Notes: generated by a model not told the origin, from the letters alone. A DNA stretch of 64,000 nucleotides from Ruminococcus flavefaciens (GCA_004554385.1 SFMO01000023.1:1-64000), one strand, 5' to 3'. Positions 17,601 to 25,434 are shown, counted from the first letter of the stretch. Numbers and translations are program-made.

Positions 17601-20432
17601 TGTACCGATAAGTGCCTGTGCAGGCTCTTTGAAGCCGTTCCAGCGACTGTCGGCGATCATATCGGGAAGAAGCTGCTCTCCCTTTGACGAAGCCGTTATT
17701 ATCTCCGCAGCAAGCTTGCATTCCTCGAAGTTCATTTCGCTGCTGCCTGTAAACGCTGCTATCTGAGCGGTATCGCTCTGAGCTGCTGAAAGAGCTGTTT
17801 TCAGCTCGCGGAGCTTTGCCTCCATAGCACCTCTTGTTTCGGGAGTACACTCCGTAAGCTCACAAACACCGAGAGCTGTTGTGGTAACATCGCCGAATTC
17901 TCTGCCTGCCGCAGCAAGGCTCTCAAGTGTCTCACGCCATGCGGAATATGAAGTCTCGCTCATGGCATCAATCTGCTCATTGGTGAAAGCGAATTTTCCG
18001 CCAAAGCTCCTGTTTTTCTCGTATCTGACAGCTGCGTCGTACATTGAGCAGCCGAAATTACGCTTCTTGTGTATCTCCTCCATAGTGCCGTTGAGCTCTC
18101 TGCGCATCTCCGCTATCTTATCCGCCTGAGCCTTATATTCGGCAGGTTTCTTGATACGTCCTACGTTGAGAGTTTCCTCAAGCTGACTGAGCACAGCCCG
18201 TTTCTGCGCCTTATTTGAGTGGAGCTCGATACAGAACGGTCCAAGACCTACCTTGTTAAGACGCTTTTCAACAACAGAAAGTGCCGCCATTTTCTCCGCA
18301 ACAAAGAGAACGGATTTTCCCTGATAAAGAGCACTTGCTATCATATTTGTGATAGTCTGCGATTTACCGCTTCCCGGAGGTCCGTGAAGGACGAAGCTCT
18401 TTCCCTGTGCAGCTGCGTATACCGCTGCAAGCTGTGATGAATCCGCACTTAGCGGTACAACAAGGTCTGTAGGTGCCACATTATTGTCAAGGTCAAGAGG
18501 AGATATGTAGAGGTCGTCCCCCGCCCATTCGGTCTTACCGGAGATAAGGCTTGCAACGACCTTATTCTTAGCAAGCTCGTCCGCACGGTTTCGTATATCG
18601 TTCCACATAATGAAACGATTGAATGAGAACTGACCGATAAATGCATAATCAACTATATCCCAGCGCGGCTGAGAGAGTATCCCCTGTCTGACAGTATTGA
18701 ATATGAGCTGTAAGTCAACTCCGTTCTCGTCCTCTGGAACAGGATCAAGTCCCTTGATGTCAATGCCGTAGGTCTGGCGGATATACTCCAGCATAGTGAT
18801 ATTGACCTGTGTGTCCTCATCACGCATGCGGAGAGCATATGTCTTTTCCTGCACCTTGCGGATAATATCAACAGGTATCAGCACAATGGGAGCATAACGC
18901 GGCTTGTCGCTCTTTTCGGTCTCATACCACTTTAAAAAGCCAAGTGCAAGATATATGGTGTTTACGCCGTTTTCCTCAATGCTTACCTTTGCCTGTCTGT
19001 GGAGCTTCTTCATGGTCTTTTCAAGCTCTGTTTCAGATAAAAAGGTGCGAAGGCGATGGCTTTTGAACTCCGACTCCGAGATATTGGTAATGATGTCGCG
19101 GTCGTTTTCGATCTCGAATATCTTGCTGTCTGACATCTGCAGTGTCATATCGTTGGGCATAGGCATTACCTTGAAGTCCTCGCCCTTCGATATCTCGTCC
19201 TCTAATACGCCTAAATCGCTTATCATGAGCTGAACGCTCATAGCAGTTGCACGGAAATTCAGCAGGCTGTTTCGCAGACTGAGGTCAAGGAGCTTCCTCT
19301 CCCACATCAGCTGCTTTGTGACTTCTCTTTCCTCGGAAACTGCTGTCCCCTGCTGAGCGATCTCATTTGGTGCAGAGGTTATCTCAGACTTCTTTCTTGC
19401 GCCGTAGTCCACGGCTTTGAATGTGCCGTTTTCAGCAACCTTTGACGGTACAGGACGAATTCCGCTGGAACGGGTACGGCTTATGTCAACAGCAAAATAG
19501 AACTTGGATTCGTCATCGAGCGCCGATACGGCATGGCTTTCGGCGCTGTCAAAGTCGGTGTTCTTTCCTGCGGTAAAATCGGTGCACTCCACAAGGCTTA
19601 TGGCATCGATACCGTGAGCGGCTCTCTTGGTAACAGCAGACATATCGTACTGAAGGCAGTCAGAGAAGGTCTCCTCTTCAAGCCAGCAGCCTGCAAAGGC
19701 ATGTCCCTGTATCATAATTATAAGCGGATTAAGCCCTGCTGCTTCAAGGCAGGAGTTATAGAGTACGGCAAGGTCAAGGCAAGTGCCCTGCTTTGAGTCA
19801 AGAACTGAATCAGGCATACGGATACGCTGAGCCTGTTCAAAGCTTGCAGGCGGCATTGCATAAGCAATGTTCTGTTCCTGTAATGCGGCATATATCGCTC
19901 CCATCTGCTGCTTTACTATATTTGGGTTCTTTGACTGGTAACCCGTAAAAGCAGGATCTCCGCACCATTTTTGCAGGTACTTGCCTGCTGATGCCACTAT
20001 CTCCTGAACCTTCGGGTGATTTGGTGATACAAAGGCTGCAACGGTCTCAGGCATAAAATTGATGCCCGACCACTGATCATAGGCAAGAAGCTCTATGGAA
20101 CGTGTCTCTTCGGCAATGACCTCATCCCCCTGAAGGGCTTCGATGGTAATGCTTCCGACAAGCTTTTCCGTAAGGCTGAAAAGATAATCTGCCAGGATAA
20201 TAATATTTATCGGAGCTATCTCGACAGGCTGTGACGGTCTGAGGTCTACAGGTACTGACTCGAAGGACTGTGCAAATTCAGGTTCAAACCGTATCCTGAG
20301 TTTAACATTTGTAAGCTCCTCATCGGTATTATTGGTCATAACTATATTTCTGAAAACGGGGACATAGTTCTGCTGCATAGCAAAGTTTATCTGAGCGGTC
20401 ATATTGCCGCTGAAGGTGATCTTGTTCTCCAT
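14664..20432 (-). CDS. Giant DUF4011 / superfamily 1 helicase / Vsr-like nuclease / DUF3320 protein
   Basis: A 1922-residue protein. The N-terminus is beta-rich and leads into a transglutaminase-like segment (about 210-250, GTCLDLAVLYN then GHAFAG) and DUF4011. The Upf1-like SF1 helicase core has Walker A GPPGSGKS (Lys690), Walker B DEAS (Asp1311), GDPKQLPPTSFF, and later QGDERDVI and LNVAISRSK. A Vsr/MTES_1575-like endonuclease segment (about 1590-1670, with a YKIDVAV strand) and a DUF3320 tail (about 1860-1915) follow. Such proteins occur sporadically and some large helicase-Vsr proteins have been reported as antiviral. I chose the ATG at 20432 because GGAGGAG precedes it; an ATG at 20444 is possible. 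It has its own promoter and runs into murT. Confidence 0.88.
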   Translation of the reverse strand: MENKITFSGNMTAQINFAMQQNYVPVFRNIVMTNNTDEELTNVKLRIRFEPEFAQSFESVPVDLRPSQPVEIAPINIIILADYLFSLTEKLVGSITIEALQGDEVIAEETRSIELLAYDQWSGINFMPETVAAFVSPNHPKVQEIVASAGKYLQKWCGDPAFTGYQSKNPNIVKQQMGAIYAALQEQNIAYAMPPASFEQAQRIRMPDSVLDSKQGTCLDLAVLYNSCLEAAGLNPLIIMIQGHAFAGCWLEEETFSDCLQYDMSAVTKRAAHGIDAISLVECTDFTAGKNTDFDSAESHAVSALDDESKFYFAVDISRTRSSGIRPVPSKVAENGTFKAVDYGARKKSEITSAPNEIAQQGTAVSEEREVTKQLMWERKLLDLSLRNSLLNFRATAMSVQLMISDLGVLEDEISKGEDFKVMPMPNDMTLQMSDSKIFEIENDRDIITNISESEFKSHRLRTFLSETELEKTMKKLHRQAKVSIEENGVNTIYLALGFLKWYETEKSDKPRYAPIVLIPVDIIRKVQEKTYALRMRDEDTQVNITMLEYIRQTYGIDIKGLDPVPEDENGVDLQLIFNTVRQGILSQPRWDIVDYAFIGQFSFNRFIMWNDIRNRADELAKNKVVASLISGKTEWAGDDLYISPLDLDNNVAPTDLVVPLSADSSQLAAVYAAAQGKSFVLHGPPGSGKSQTITNMIASALYQGKSVLFVAEKMAALSVVEKRLNKVGLGPFCIELHSNKAQKRAVLSQLEETLNVGRIKKPAEYKAQADKIAEMRRELNGTMEEIHKKRNFGCSMYDAAVRYEKNRSFGGKFAFTNEQIDAMSETSYSAWRETLESLAAAGREFGDVTTTALGVCELTECTPETRGAMEAKLRELKTALSAAQSDTAQIAAFTGSSEMNFEECKLAAEIITASSKGEQLLPDMIADSRWNGFKEPAQALIGTGKELMQVKNELLEKFEPSVLGYNAQDALVRWKTAQGKWFLPKSIGSKKLVKELAAHAKSASSVTKENITQYYDKINQFTALKSQVASAQPELVKYFGSLRLDENTDWNAVESITARSSELGERVAASTFSSEIKQKLCASLTTGINDDTTKMTSDYAALENVALQLRESFGINTDKLITGESWGSDAQQKADAVIDALPQLKEWTGIVTICNRLRELGIGNVADAYMNGEVPTEQLIPAFDCDISKAMVTSTISRSSVLSRFQGTLFDETIRKFGEVLDNFSTLSIKELAAELSAKIPTPGSSANSSEIGILQKAIKSGGRMMSIRKLFDSIPNLLRRMCPVMLMSPISVAQYIDPSYPKFDLVIFDEASQLPTCEAVGAIARGENVIVVGDPKQLPPTSFFASNQVDEENYEKEDLESVLDDCLALSMPQKHLLWHYRSRHESLIAYSNSKYYENKLYTFPSPDDQVSEVSWVHVEGYYDKSSTRTNKAEAQAVVEEICRRLRDEDLRKLSIGVVTFSLPQQNLIDDLLMDAFRDDPKLEEYANEMYEPILIKNLENVQGDERDVIMFSIGYGPDKEGKVSMNFGPLNRDGGWRRLNVAISRSKCKMIVFSVITPDMIDLSRTRSDGVEGLKGFLEFAAKGRSALPVKAGSNSNSDGFETVVADELRKLGYDCKCSVGCSDYKIDVAVVNPDKPDSYIMGINCGNEANFHNGTASDRTLSQPSVLKGLGWNVMSVYIIDWLDNKDKVLGKIKAEIDAAVERYRNPAAAPKTEEKKKQEIVFETEEVSSFAESFDEFRSFRIKALGTSESFTEASAAKITKCINDILSVEAPMNKKNLAKKTFSCWGISRPGANMKAVFDSAFAGADAVVTQAGDNEYVWLSSQKPEEYDRCRTVYKDGEKRDIDDVAPEEIAVGIREIMSRQVAMAREDLLREVAHLFGFTRITPTLETSVALGIKAAKNRGWVGFTEDGRVSYTGN

Positions 20433-20474
20433 ACGCTCCTCCATTCTGCCTGTGGCGAATAAATATACCCTTTA

Positions 20475-20503
20475 ATAATACCACAAATTTCAAAAAATAT
20501 CAA
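20475..20503 (-). promoter_or_regulatory. Promoter of the helicase-murT-gatD unit
   Basis: On the minus strand TTGATA (20498-20503), 17-bp spacer, TATTAT (20475-20480), downstream of the terminator at 20564-20593, so the helicase starts a new transcript. Confidence 0.6.
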
Positions 20504-20563
20504 CACTCACGGCATAAAAGTTCCTATATTATGAAAAAACGCCGCACACAAAGCTTTGACAAG

Positions 20564-20593
20564 AAAAAACTGAGCCCGTAATTACAGGCTCAG
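20564..20593 (-). terminator. Intrinsic terminator of the lipoprotein operon
   Basis: CTGAGCC (20570-20576) pairs with GGCTCAG (20587-20593); on the minus strand the stem is followed by TTTTTT. Confidence 0.8.
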
Positions 20594-20606
20594 TGATACG
20601 ATTATA

Positions 20607-21473
20607 TTATTTTTTCAGATCAATATTATGTCCGCCGTTTTCGGTGAAGCTTCTGCCGTCAGCAGCAAAAACACCATCAAAATCGATGAACTTCTTTTCA
20701 TCAGGCTCGATTATCCAGTCCTCACCCTCAAAGCTTGCGGTCACTCTGCCATCTGGAGCGATATTTGTCACCTGTCCGTTACTGATAAAGCAGGCTTTTT
20801 CACCTTTCTTGGGCTCATACTCGAATACAGCCTGTATATCACCGTGGTCACCTATGTCCTCAACTGTGAATTTTACAGTATTCTCACCGCTTTCGGGAGT
20901 ATATGTGCCGTTAAACTCACCGATAAGGTATGTGAGATCGGCACCTGATGACTTTTTAAGGTCAAACTCATAGGAATCCCCTGTTACAGTTCCCTTTTTC
21001 ACATCAAAGTAAGCTGTAAAGTCGATGATATGGTAGGTTTCGGGGTGCTTCTCCCACTCAGAGCCTGTAAAAACGACTTCAATTATATCCTTTTTGTCTG
21101 ACTCCTTTACAGTGCCTTCCATAAGATAGCTTCCTGTTGGCACTCCAGGATTGGAAGGATCCTCATGGAAGGAGAAAAGTGCCTGTATATCGCCGTCATC
21201 GTCTGTTCCGAATACGGAAAGGTCGAGAGCAGTCAGCCCCTGTGTAGCAACATAGGTGCCTGAATATGTGTTCACAAGCTCGGGATATTCCTTCTTTGCA
21301 GCTGTTGTCGCCTCTGTAGTTGGCTGAGCTGTGGTCGTAGTCTCTTCTGTAGTTGTCTCTGTTGTTGCGTCAAAAGGAACATAATCATCAGTGTTGTTAT
21401 CGGTACAAGCAGCTGTAAAAGCAAGTCCTATAGCTGCTGCAAATATTACAGCCGATATTGTCTTTTTTATCAT
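20607..21473 (-). CDS. Secreted protein or lipoprotein with two tandem repeat modules
   Basis: A 288-residue protein of unknown function. It has an N-terminal hydrophobic signal (residues 1-22, ending AFTAAC, a marginal lipobox), a Thr/Glu-rich linker (about 30-60), then two related modules of about 110 residues. Each module begins SGTY or NGTY, contains DGDIQALF or HGDIQAVF, and ends in a Phe/Asp strand with EFDLKK or NIDLKK. The pattern implies internal duplication of a beta-rich domain displayed outside the membrane. AGGTGAACTCTG precedes the ATG. The transferase gene lies 11 bp upstream in the same operon. Confidence 0.75.
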   Translation of the reverse strand: MIKKTISAVIFAAAIGLAFTAACTDNNTDDYVPFDATTETTTEETTTTAQPTTEATTAAKKEYPELVNTYSGTYVATQGLTALDLSVFGTDDDGDIQALFSFHEDPSNPGVPTGSYLMEGTVKESDKKDIIEVVFTGSEWEKHPETYHIIDFTAYFDVKKGTVTGDSYEFDLKKSSGADLTYLIGEFNGTYTPESGENTVKFTVEDIGDHGDIQAVFEYEPKKGEKACFISNGQVTNIAPDGRVTASFEGEDWIIEPDEKKFIDFDGVFAADGRSFTENGGHNIDLKK

Positions 21474-21484
21474 CAGAGTTCACC

Positions 21485-22150
21485 TCACTGCTTATGAACA
21501 ACTACTCCGCCTGTCTTGTAAATGCTGTCTGAAGGAACTACTCCCCTTACGCAGCTTGTGGGGTATATATTTGAATTTCTGCCGATAACAGTACCCGGGT
21601 TGAGTACGCTGTTGCAGCCCACCTCAACGAAGTCGCCAAGCATTGCGCCTATCTTCTTGATGCCTGTTTCAATGCGCTCTTCGCCTGACTTTATGACAAC
21701 ATTTGTCTTGTCAGACTTTACATTTGATGTGATAGAGCCTGCGCCCATATGGGACTTGAAACCGAGGATACTATCGCCCACATAGTTATAGTGTGGAGTC
21801 TGAACGTTGTCGAAGATGATGACATTCTTCAGCTCAACAGAATTGCCCACAACACAGTTTTCGCCTACAAGTGCACTTCCTCTGATGAAAGCACCATGAC
21901 GCACCTCAGTATTTGCTCCGATGATGCATGGAGCTCCGAGATATGCAGTCGGGAATACCTTTGCGGTCTTGTGTACCCAGACATTCTCTGAGGGATTGTC
22001 GTACTCATCTGAGCTGAGGGTCTTGCCGTATGATATTATAAATTCGCTGATACCCTTGAGCGCCTCCCACGGATATGTAAACTTGCTGAGGTAATCCTTT
22101 GCGGCTGTATGAGAAAGATCATAAAGCTCATTTATTTTTATATTTTCCAT
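21485..22150 (-). CDS. Left-handed beta-helix (hexapeptide repeat) transferase
   Basis: A 221-residue protein with many hexapeptide turns from about residue 55 (for example VFPTAYLGAPCIIGANTEVRHGAFIRG) resembling the C-terminal half of GlmU-type sugar-1-phosphate uridylyltransferases. No N-terminal nucleotidyltransferase domain is present. It is probably an acyltransferase acting on a sugar or nucleotide sugar; the substrate is unknown. The start at 22150 has AGGAG nine nt upstream; an extension to 22222 would run into the promoter and is rejected. It heads the operon with the gene at 20607-21473. Confidence 0.82.
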   Translation of the reverse strand: MENIKINELYDLSHTAAKDYLSKFTYPWEALKGISEFIISYGKTLSSDEYDNPSENVWVHKTAKVFPTAYLGAPCIIGANTEVRHGAFIRGSALVGENCVVGNSVELKNVIIFDNVQTPHYNYVGDSILGFKSHMGAGSITSNVKSDKTNVVIKSGEERIETGIKKIGAMLGDFVEVGCNSVLNPGTVIGRNSNIYPTSCVRGVVPSDSIYKTGGVVVHKQ

Positions 22151-22193
22151 TTTATCGATCTCCTGTTTTATTATTAAATATACAGATATAATA

Positions 22194-22222
22194 ATTATAC
22201 TCCTCTGAGAAACAATTGTCAA
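22194..22222 (-). promoter_or_regulatory. Promoter of the hexapeptide transferase operon
   Basis: On the minus strand a consensus TTGACA (22217-22222), 17-bp spacer and TATAAT (22194-22199), 44 nt before the start codon. Confidence 0.8.
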
Positions 22223-22274
22223 GATTACAAACGATTTTTCTGTAAGTCCGCAGTTTGTACTTTACATCTATGGT

Positions 22275-22461
22275 AGCGCGGAGCCCGCGCAGCCTTTTTC
22301 GCGGCAAAAAAATGACAATCAGAAATTTTATGCCGCGTTCCTTGCTATTTTGACAATTATATGTTAAAGCGCGGAGCTCGCGCAGCCTTTTTCGCGGCAA
22401 AAAAATGACAATCAGAATTTTTATGCCGCGTTCCTTGCTATTTTAACAATTATATGTTAAA
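22275..22461. repeat. Two tandem 93-bp copies of a hairpin-rich repeat
   Basis: Copy 1 (22275-22367) and copy 2 (22368-22460) are nearly identical, differing at a few positions. Each holds a small GCGCGG/CGCGC hairpin followed by a larger one whose arms CGCGGCA and TGCCGCG enclose a run of A, ATGACAATCAGA and a run of T. The repeat fills the gap between divergent genes. The end of copy 2 supplies a promoter for the SGNH hydrolase gene. Confidence 0.85.
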
Positions 22462-22463
22462 AT
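22435..22463 (+). promoter_or_regulatory. Possible promoter of the SGNH hydrolase gene
   Basis: TTGCTA (22435-22440), 17-bp spacer, TAAAAT (22458-22463), lying at the end of the second tandem repeat copy. In copy 1 the -10 is disrupted by the next repeat unit. Confidence 0.45.
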
Positions 22464-22525
22464 ATAACTGTATCAGTTATGACACAGTTATTATGGATCA
22501 CTGCGTCAAACAGGAAGTGTTGACT

Positions 22526-23422
22526 ATGAAATACAAAATTATCGGTCTGCTGAAAAGCCCGGTATCCGGTATGCTGATCTTCTTATCAGCTATACTGTGC
22601 TTTTCACTGACAGCATCATTCGGTCAGAACGGTGAAAAAAGCACATCCGACGGATTTGCCGTTGCCGCTGTCAGTGCTGCCGCAGATATAATAAACGACG
22701 AGCTGACTACATGTCCTGTCACCACCGTCACAACGACCACTGTAACAACTACAGTTACCTCAACAACAACCACATCCCCCTATGAGGTGTTACAGCCTGA
22801 CCGCTATGCAGGGACCTCTGCCAACAGTGAATTCTACCAGGACAGACTTGCCGTTGCGGGAGACTCCCTTGCCCTCGGATTCAGCTATTACGGCTTTGTA
22901 CCCAAAATGCACAGCATCGCAGGAGATTCTGTTTCAATGTGGAATCTTGACTACTTTACCTTCGACCACGGAAACGGCGAGCTTGGCATGGTTGACTCCA
23001 TAGCCGAGGTCAGCCCGAGACTTCTTTATATCTCTGTCGGTATGAACGACGTGAATCTTAACTATCCCGAGACCTACGTAAAGCGCTACCGTGAGGTGAT
23101 CGAGGAGATAATCGAACGTGTTCCCGGCATAAACATCGTTGTGGCAGGAATTACTCCTGTGTGCTCTTACTGCAAGGTCGTAAAAAACAGTATTATACGT
23201 GAATACAATTCCGCTCTTGAAAATATGGTAAAGGATATGGATATGCCGCAGGTCGTCTATTTCGACACCTATTCAGTAGTCTGCGACAAGGAGCAGAATC
23301 TCCGTGAGGATTACACCTCGGGAGACGGTATGCATATCTACATACCATGCTATAATGATATACTTACTGCACTGTTCGATTTCCTTGATACTACGGACTT
23401 CAGAAAGCGGCTTGGCGGATAG
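22526..23422 (+). CDS. Secreted SGNH/GDSL-family hydrolase
   Basis: A 298-residue exported protein with an N-terminal signal or anchor segment (about residues 12-32), a Thr/Val linker (about 65-90) and an SGNH domain. Block I is GDSLA (Ser114), the Asn block is VGMNDVN, and the catalytic pair is Asp267/His270 in DGMH. SGNH esterases remove acyl groups from polysaccharides, lipids or peptidoglycan; in this kind of organism a carbohydrate esterase is plausible but not shown. The start at 22526 has AGGA 10 nt upstream; in-frame codons from 22454 would place it before the signal peptide. A terminator follows at 23424-23458. Confidence 0.85.
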   Translation: MKYKIIGLLKSPVSGMLIFLSAILCFSLTASFGQNGEKSTSDGFAVAAVSAAADIINDELTTCPVTTVTTTTVTTTVTSTTTTSPYEVLQPDRYAGTSANSEFYQDRLAVAGDSLALGFSYYGFVPKMHSIAGDSVSMWNLDYFTFDHGNGELGMVDSIAEVSPRLLYISVGMNDVNLNYPETYVKRYREVIEEIIERVPGINIVVAGITPVCSYCKVVKNSIIREYNSALENMVKDMDMPQVVYFDTYSVVCDKEQNLREDYTSGDGMHIYIPCYNDILTALFDFLDTTDFRKRLGG

Positions 23423-23423
23423 G

Positions 23424-23458
23424 AAAAAAGCCTGAGAGAATCATCTCTCAGGCTTTTT
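23424..23458. terminator. Bidirectional intrinsic terminator
   Basis: AAAAAGCCTGAGAGA pairs with TCTCTCAGGCTTTTT around a 4-nt loop. It ends the SGNH gene (plus) and the histidine operon at hisE (minus). Confidence 0.88.
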
Positions 23459-23459
23459 A

Positions 23460-23798
23460 TCATGTATTCTTGTCTACCTCATGGAACTTTTTAAGATTTC
23501 CTATCTTCTCATTTCTCTCGTCAAGAACTCTCTCAACGTCAGACCAGTCAAGTCCCTGATTTGCACAGAGCACCATTACATGGTAAAGAAGATCGTTTAT
23601 CTCGTTCATAAGCTCGTCGTTGTCGCCGTTCTTGGCAGCAATAACCGTTTCTGTAGCTTCCTCTCCTACCTTCTTGCAGATCTTGTCAACGCCCTTTTCA
23701 AAAAGATAGCAGGTGTAGGAGTTCTCAGCAGCTGTTCCGTTCTCAAACTGCTTCTTTCTCTCCTTGATTACCTCGAAAATTTCCTGATAAACTGTCAT
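23460..23798 (-). CDS. hisE: Phosphoribosyl-ATP pyrophosphatase
   Basis: A 112-residue all-alpha MazG-like protein with the HisE signatures SYTCYLFEKGVDKICKKVGEE and the metal-binding helix NDELMNEINDLLYH. It hydrolyses phosphoribosyl-ATP to phosphoribosyl-AMP, step 2 of histidine synthesis. It is separate from HisI, not the fused HisIE of enterics. Its ATG overlaps the hisI stop by one nt, and it is the last gene before the terminator at 23424-23458. Confidence 0.95.
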   Translation of the reverse strand: MTVYQEIFEVIKERKKQFENGTAAENSYTCYLFEKGVDKICKKVGEEATETVIAAKNGDNDELMNEINDLLYHVMVLCANQGLDWSDVERVLDERNEKIGNLKKFHEVDKNT

Positions 23799-24148
23799 TA
23801 TTCATTCTCCTCATTATTATATATTTCGTTGAAAAAGCAGCTGTAGCTTCCTGTATGACAGGCAACTCCCGTCTGCTCAACATTTACAAGCAGGGTATCA
23901 TTATCGCAGTCTCCGTATATCGATACGACCTTCTGCAGATGTCCCGATGTAGCGCCCTTGTTCCAGTACTCCTGACGGGAGCGGCTCCAGAACCATGTAT
24001 AGCCTGTTTCGAGAGTTTTCTTCAGGCTTTCCTTGTTCATATATGCAAGCATAAGAACTGTTTTTGTATTGACCTCATAGCATATTGCAGGGATAAGCTC
24101 TCCCTTAACAAAGAATTTATCAAGGTCATTCATATCGATCTTTATCAT
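23798..24148 (-). CDS. hisI: Phosphoribosyl-AMP cyclohydrolase
   Basis: A 116-residue protein with the family pattern MLAYMNKESL, YWNKGATSGH, and the zinc/magnesium-binding CDNDTLLV and GVACHTG. It opens the adenine ring of phosphoribosyl-AMP (step 3). GAAGGAG precedes the ATG, which lies 2 nt after the stop of the preceding small membrane protein gene, so the two are coupled. Confidence 0.95.
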   Translation of the reverse strand: MIKIDMNDLDKFFVKGELIPAICYEVNTKTVLMLAYMNKESLKKTLETGYTWFWSRSRQEYWNKGATSGHLQKVVSIYGDCDNDTLLVNVEQTGVACHTGSYSCFFNEIYNNEENE

Positions 24149-24150
24149 AT

Positions 24151-24531
24151 TTACTCCTTCGCGTTTGGTTTACCGTTTTCGTCGAAATTACTTCGCAGCT
24201 TCATCATCACCATTGTAACGGAACAGCTCATAAGTATAACTATAACTGCCACAGCTATTCCTGCGATAATAGCAGCTATCTCCTCACTTGACAGAAACGC
24301 TGCGTCAGTAGCAGCCGTAGACAATACGATACCTGCTATGCCGGATCTGATCCAGTACTTGCCGCAGGTCACGTTTGCAAACTCCCACGTTTCGCTGCTT
24401 TTTTTTGCGCTTTCTGTCAGAAAGCCCATTTTCATATCAGCATCCTCAGGAGCACGGAACTTCATATAATAGCCGCCAAAAATAGCTGCCGCTGAAAAAA
24501 TGATGTCCAGTATCAGAAAAAAACATAGCAT
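24151..24531 (-). CDS. SdpI-family-like small membrane protein
   Basis: A 126-residue protein with an N-terminal helix (about residues 1-20), the segment MGFLTESAKKSSETWEFAN, and two further hydrophobic helices. The MG(Y/F)xT...S...W..AN pattern recalls the SdpI/YhfL family, whose best-known member gives immunity to the toxin SdpC. No toxin gene is near, so immunity is only a possibility. The start at 24531 has AGGTGA five nt upstream; an alternative GTG at 24540 is less well placed. It overlaps no his gene but lies inside the his operon. Confidence 0.6.
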   Translation of the reverse strand: MLCFFLILDIIFSAAAIFGGYYMKFRAPEDADMKMGFLTESAKKSSETWEFANVTCGKYWIRSGIAGIVLSTAATDAAFLSSEEIAAIIAGIAVAVIVILMSCSVTMVMMKLRSNFDENGKPNAKE

Positions 24532-24541
24532 ATCTCTCACC

Positions 24542-25330
24542 TCATGTCCAGAGAGATGTTATAAACATCGGTGAAGCATCATCCGCTTCCTTAAAGCCGC
24601 AGTTCCTGTAGAAATGAAGCTCATTATTATAGGCTATTACCGCTATCCTGAGGTAATCTTTATAATGCTCCTTCATCATATCAACAAGAGTCCTTCCCAC
24701 GGTTATTCCGTGGTACTGCGGATCTACAAGGAGATAATGCACATATGCATTCATTATGCCGTCATCCATAGCGCATACCATGCCGATAAGCTTTTCACCG
24801 TCCCAAGCGCTGTAGACAGTACTGAAGTTTTTCATAGCTGTCCGAAGCTTTTCCGGGAAATGTCCCGACGACCATTCAACGGAAAGGAACAGCCTTTTCA
24901 GCTCCTCTGCCGAAAAATCGTGAGTATCCTTATAAACAATGTTCATATTGATCTGTTCCTTTATCCTTTCGAGGCTCTCAGCCCTTCTTACAGTGAAGTA
25001 CTTACTGAATTCGCGCTCCCACATATTCATCTCGTTTTTCAGATAGTCTGCTGATGCATCGTTCATTATGAACCACACGTTCTCACAGCCGGTCTTTGAC
25101 ATTTGCGGAAGCAGATAAGCAAAGCCCCAGCACACGTCAGCTTTATCATCCTCAAAGCCGTTTCTTGCGTCGATCACGAAATCGCAGTCATACTTCCTTA
25201 TAAGCTCGAGAGCTGCCTCTGCAGGCTGACGATAGTTAATAAGATGAGCTTCCTGTTTCCATGACAGAAGTACCAGTCTATCATCTTCAAGAAAGTCAAC
25301 ATCTGCATATTCTGATGTAAATGTTCTCAT
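24542..25330 (-). CDS. GNAT acetyltransferase with STAS-like N-terminal domain
   Basis: A 262-residue protein in two halves. Residues 1-125 look like an alpha/beta STAS-like domain (alternating strands and helices, FVIDARNGFED). Residues 135-262 form a GNAT domain with the acetyl-CoA loop region DPQYHGITVGRTLVDMM and the C-terminal YRNCGFKE. The acetyl acceptor is unknown. GGGAG five nt before the ATG at 25330 sets the start. It lies 104 bp after the cytidine deaminase gene, so an internal promoter feeding hisI-hisE is possible, though none is clear. Confidence 0.8.
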   Translation of the reverse strand: MRTFTSEYADVDFLEDDRLVLLSWKQEAHLINYRQPAEAALELIRKYDCDFVIDARNGFEDDKADVCWGFAYLLPQMSKTGCENVWFIMNDASADYLKNEMNMWEREFSKYFTVRRAESLERIKEQINMNIVYKDTHDFSAEELKRLFLSVEWSSGHFPEKLRTAMKNFSTVYSAWDGEKLIGMVCAMDDGIMNAYVHYLLVDPQYHGITVGRTLVDMMKEHYKDYLRIAVIAYNNELHFYRNCGFKEADDASPMFITSLWT

Positions 25331-25434
25331 ATTTTCTCCCATACCCATAAAATTTTCAGCATACGCTGAGGCACTTCACGATTCTTTTTCTTTTAATTCT
25401 GAAAGCGCCTTTTAATTTCCTGAAACTCAGGACT

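Noticed and set aside
22454..22525. N-terminal extension of the SGNH hydrolase
   Set aside because: It would put charged residues before the signal peptide and start inside the tandem repeat's promoter; the ATG at 22526 has a ribosome site.
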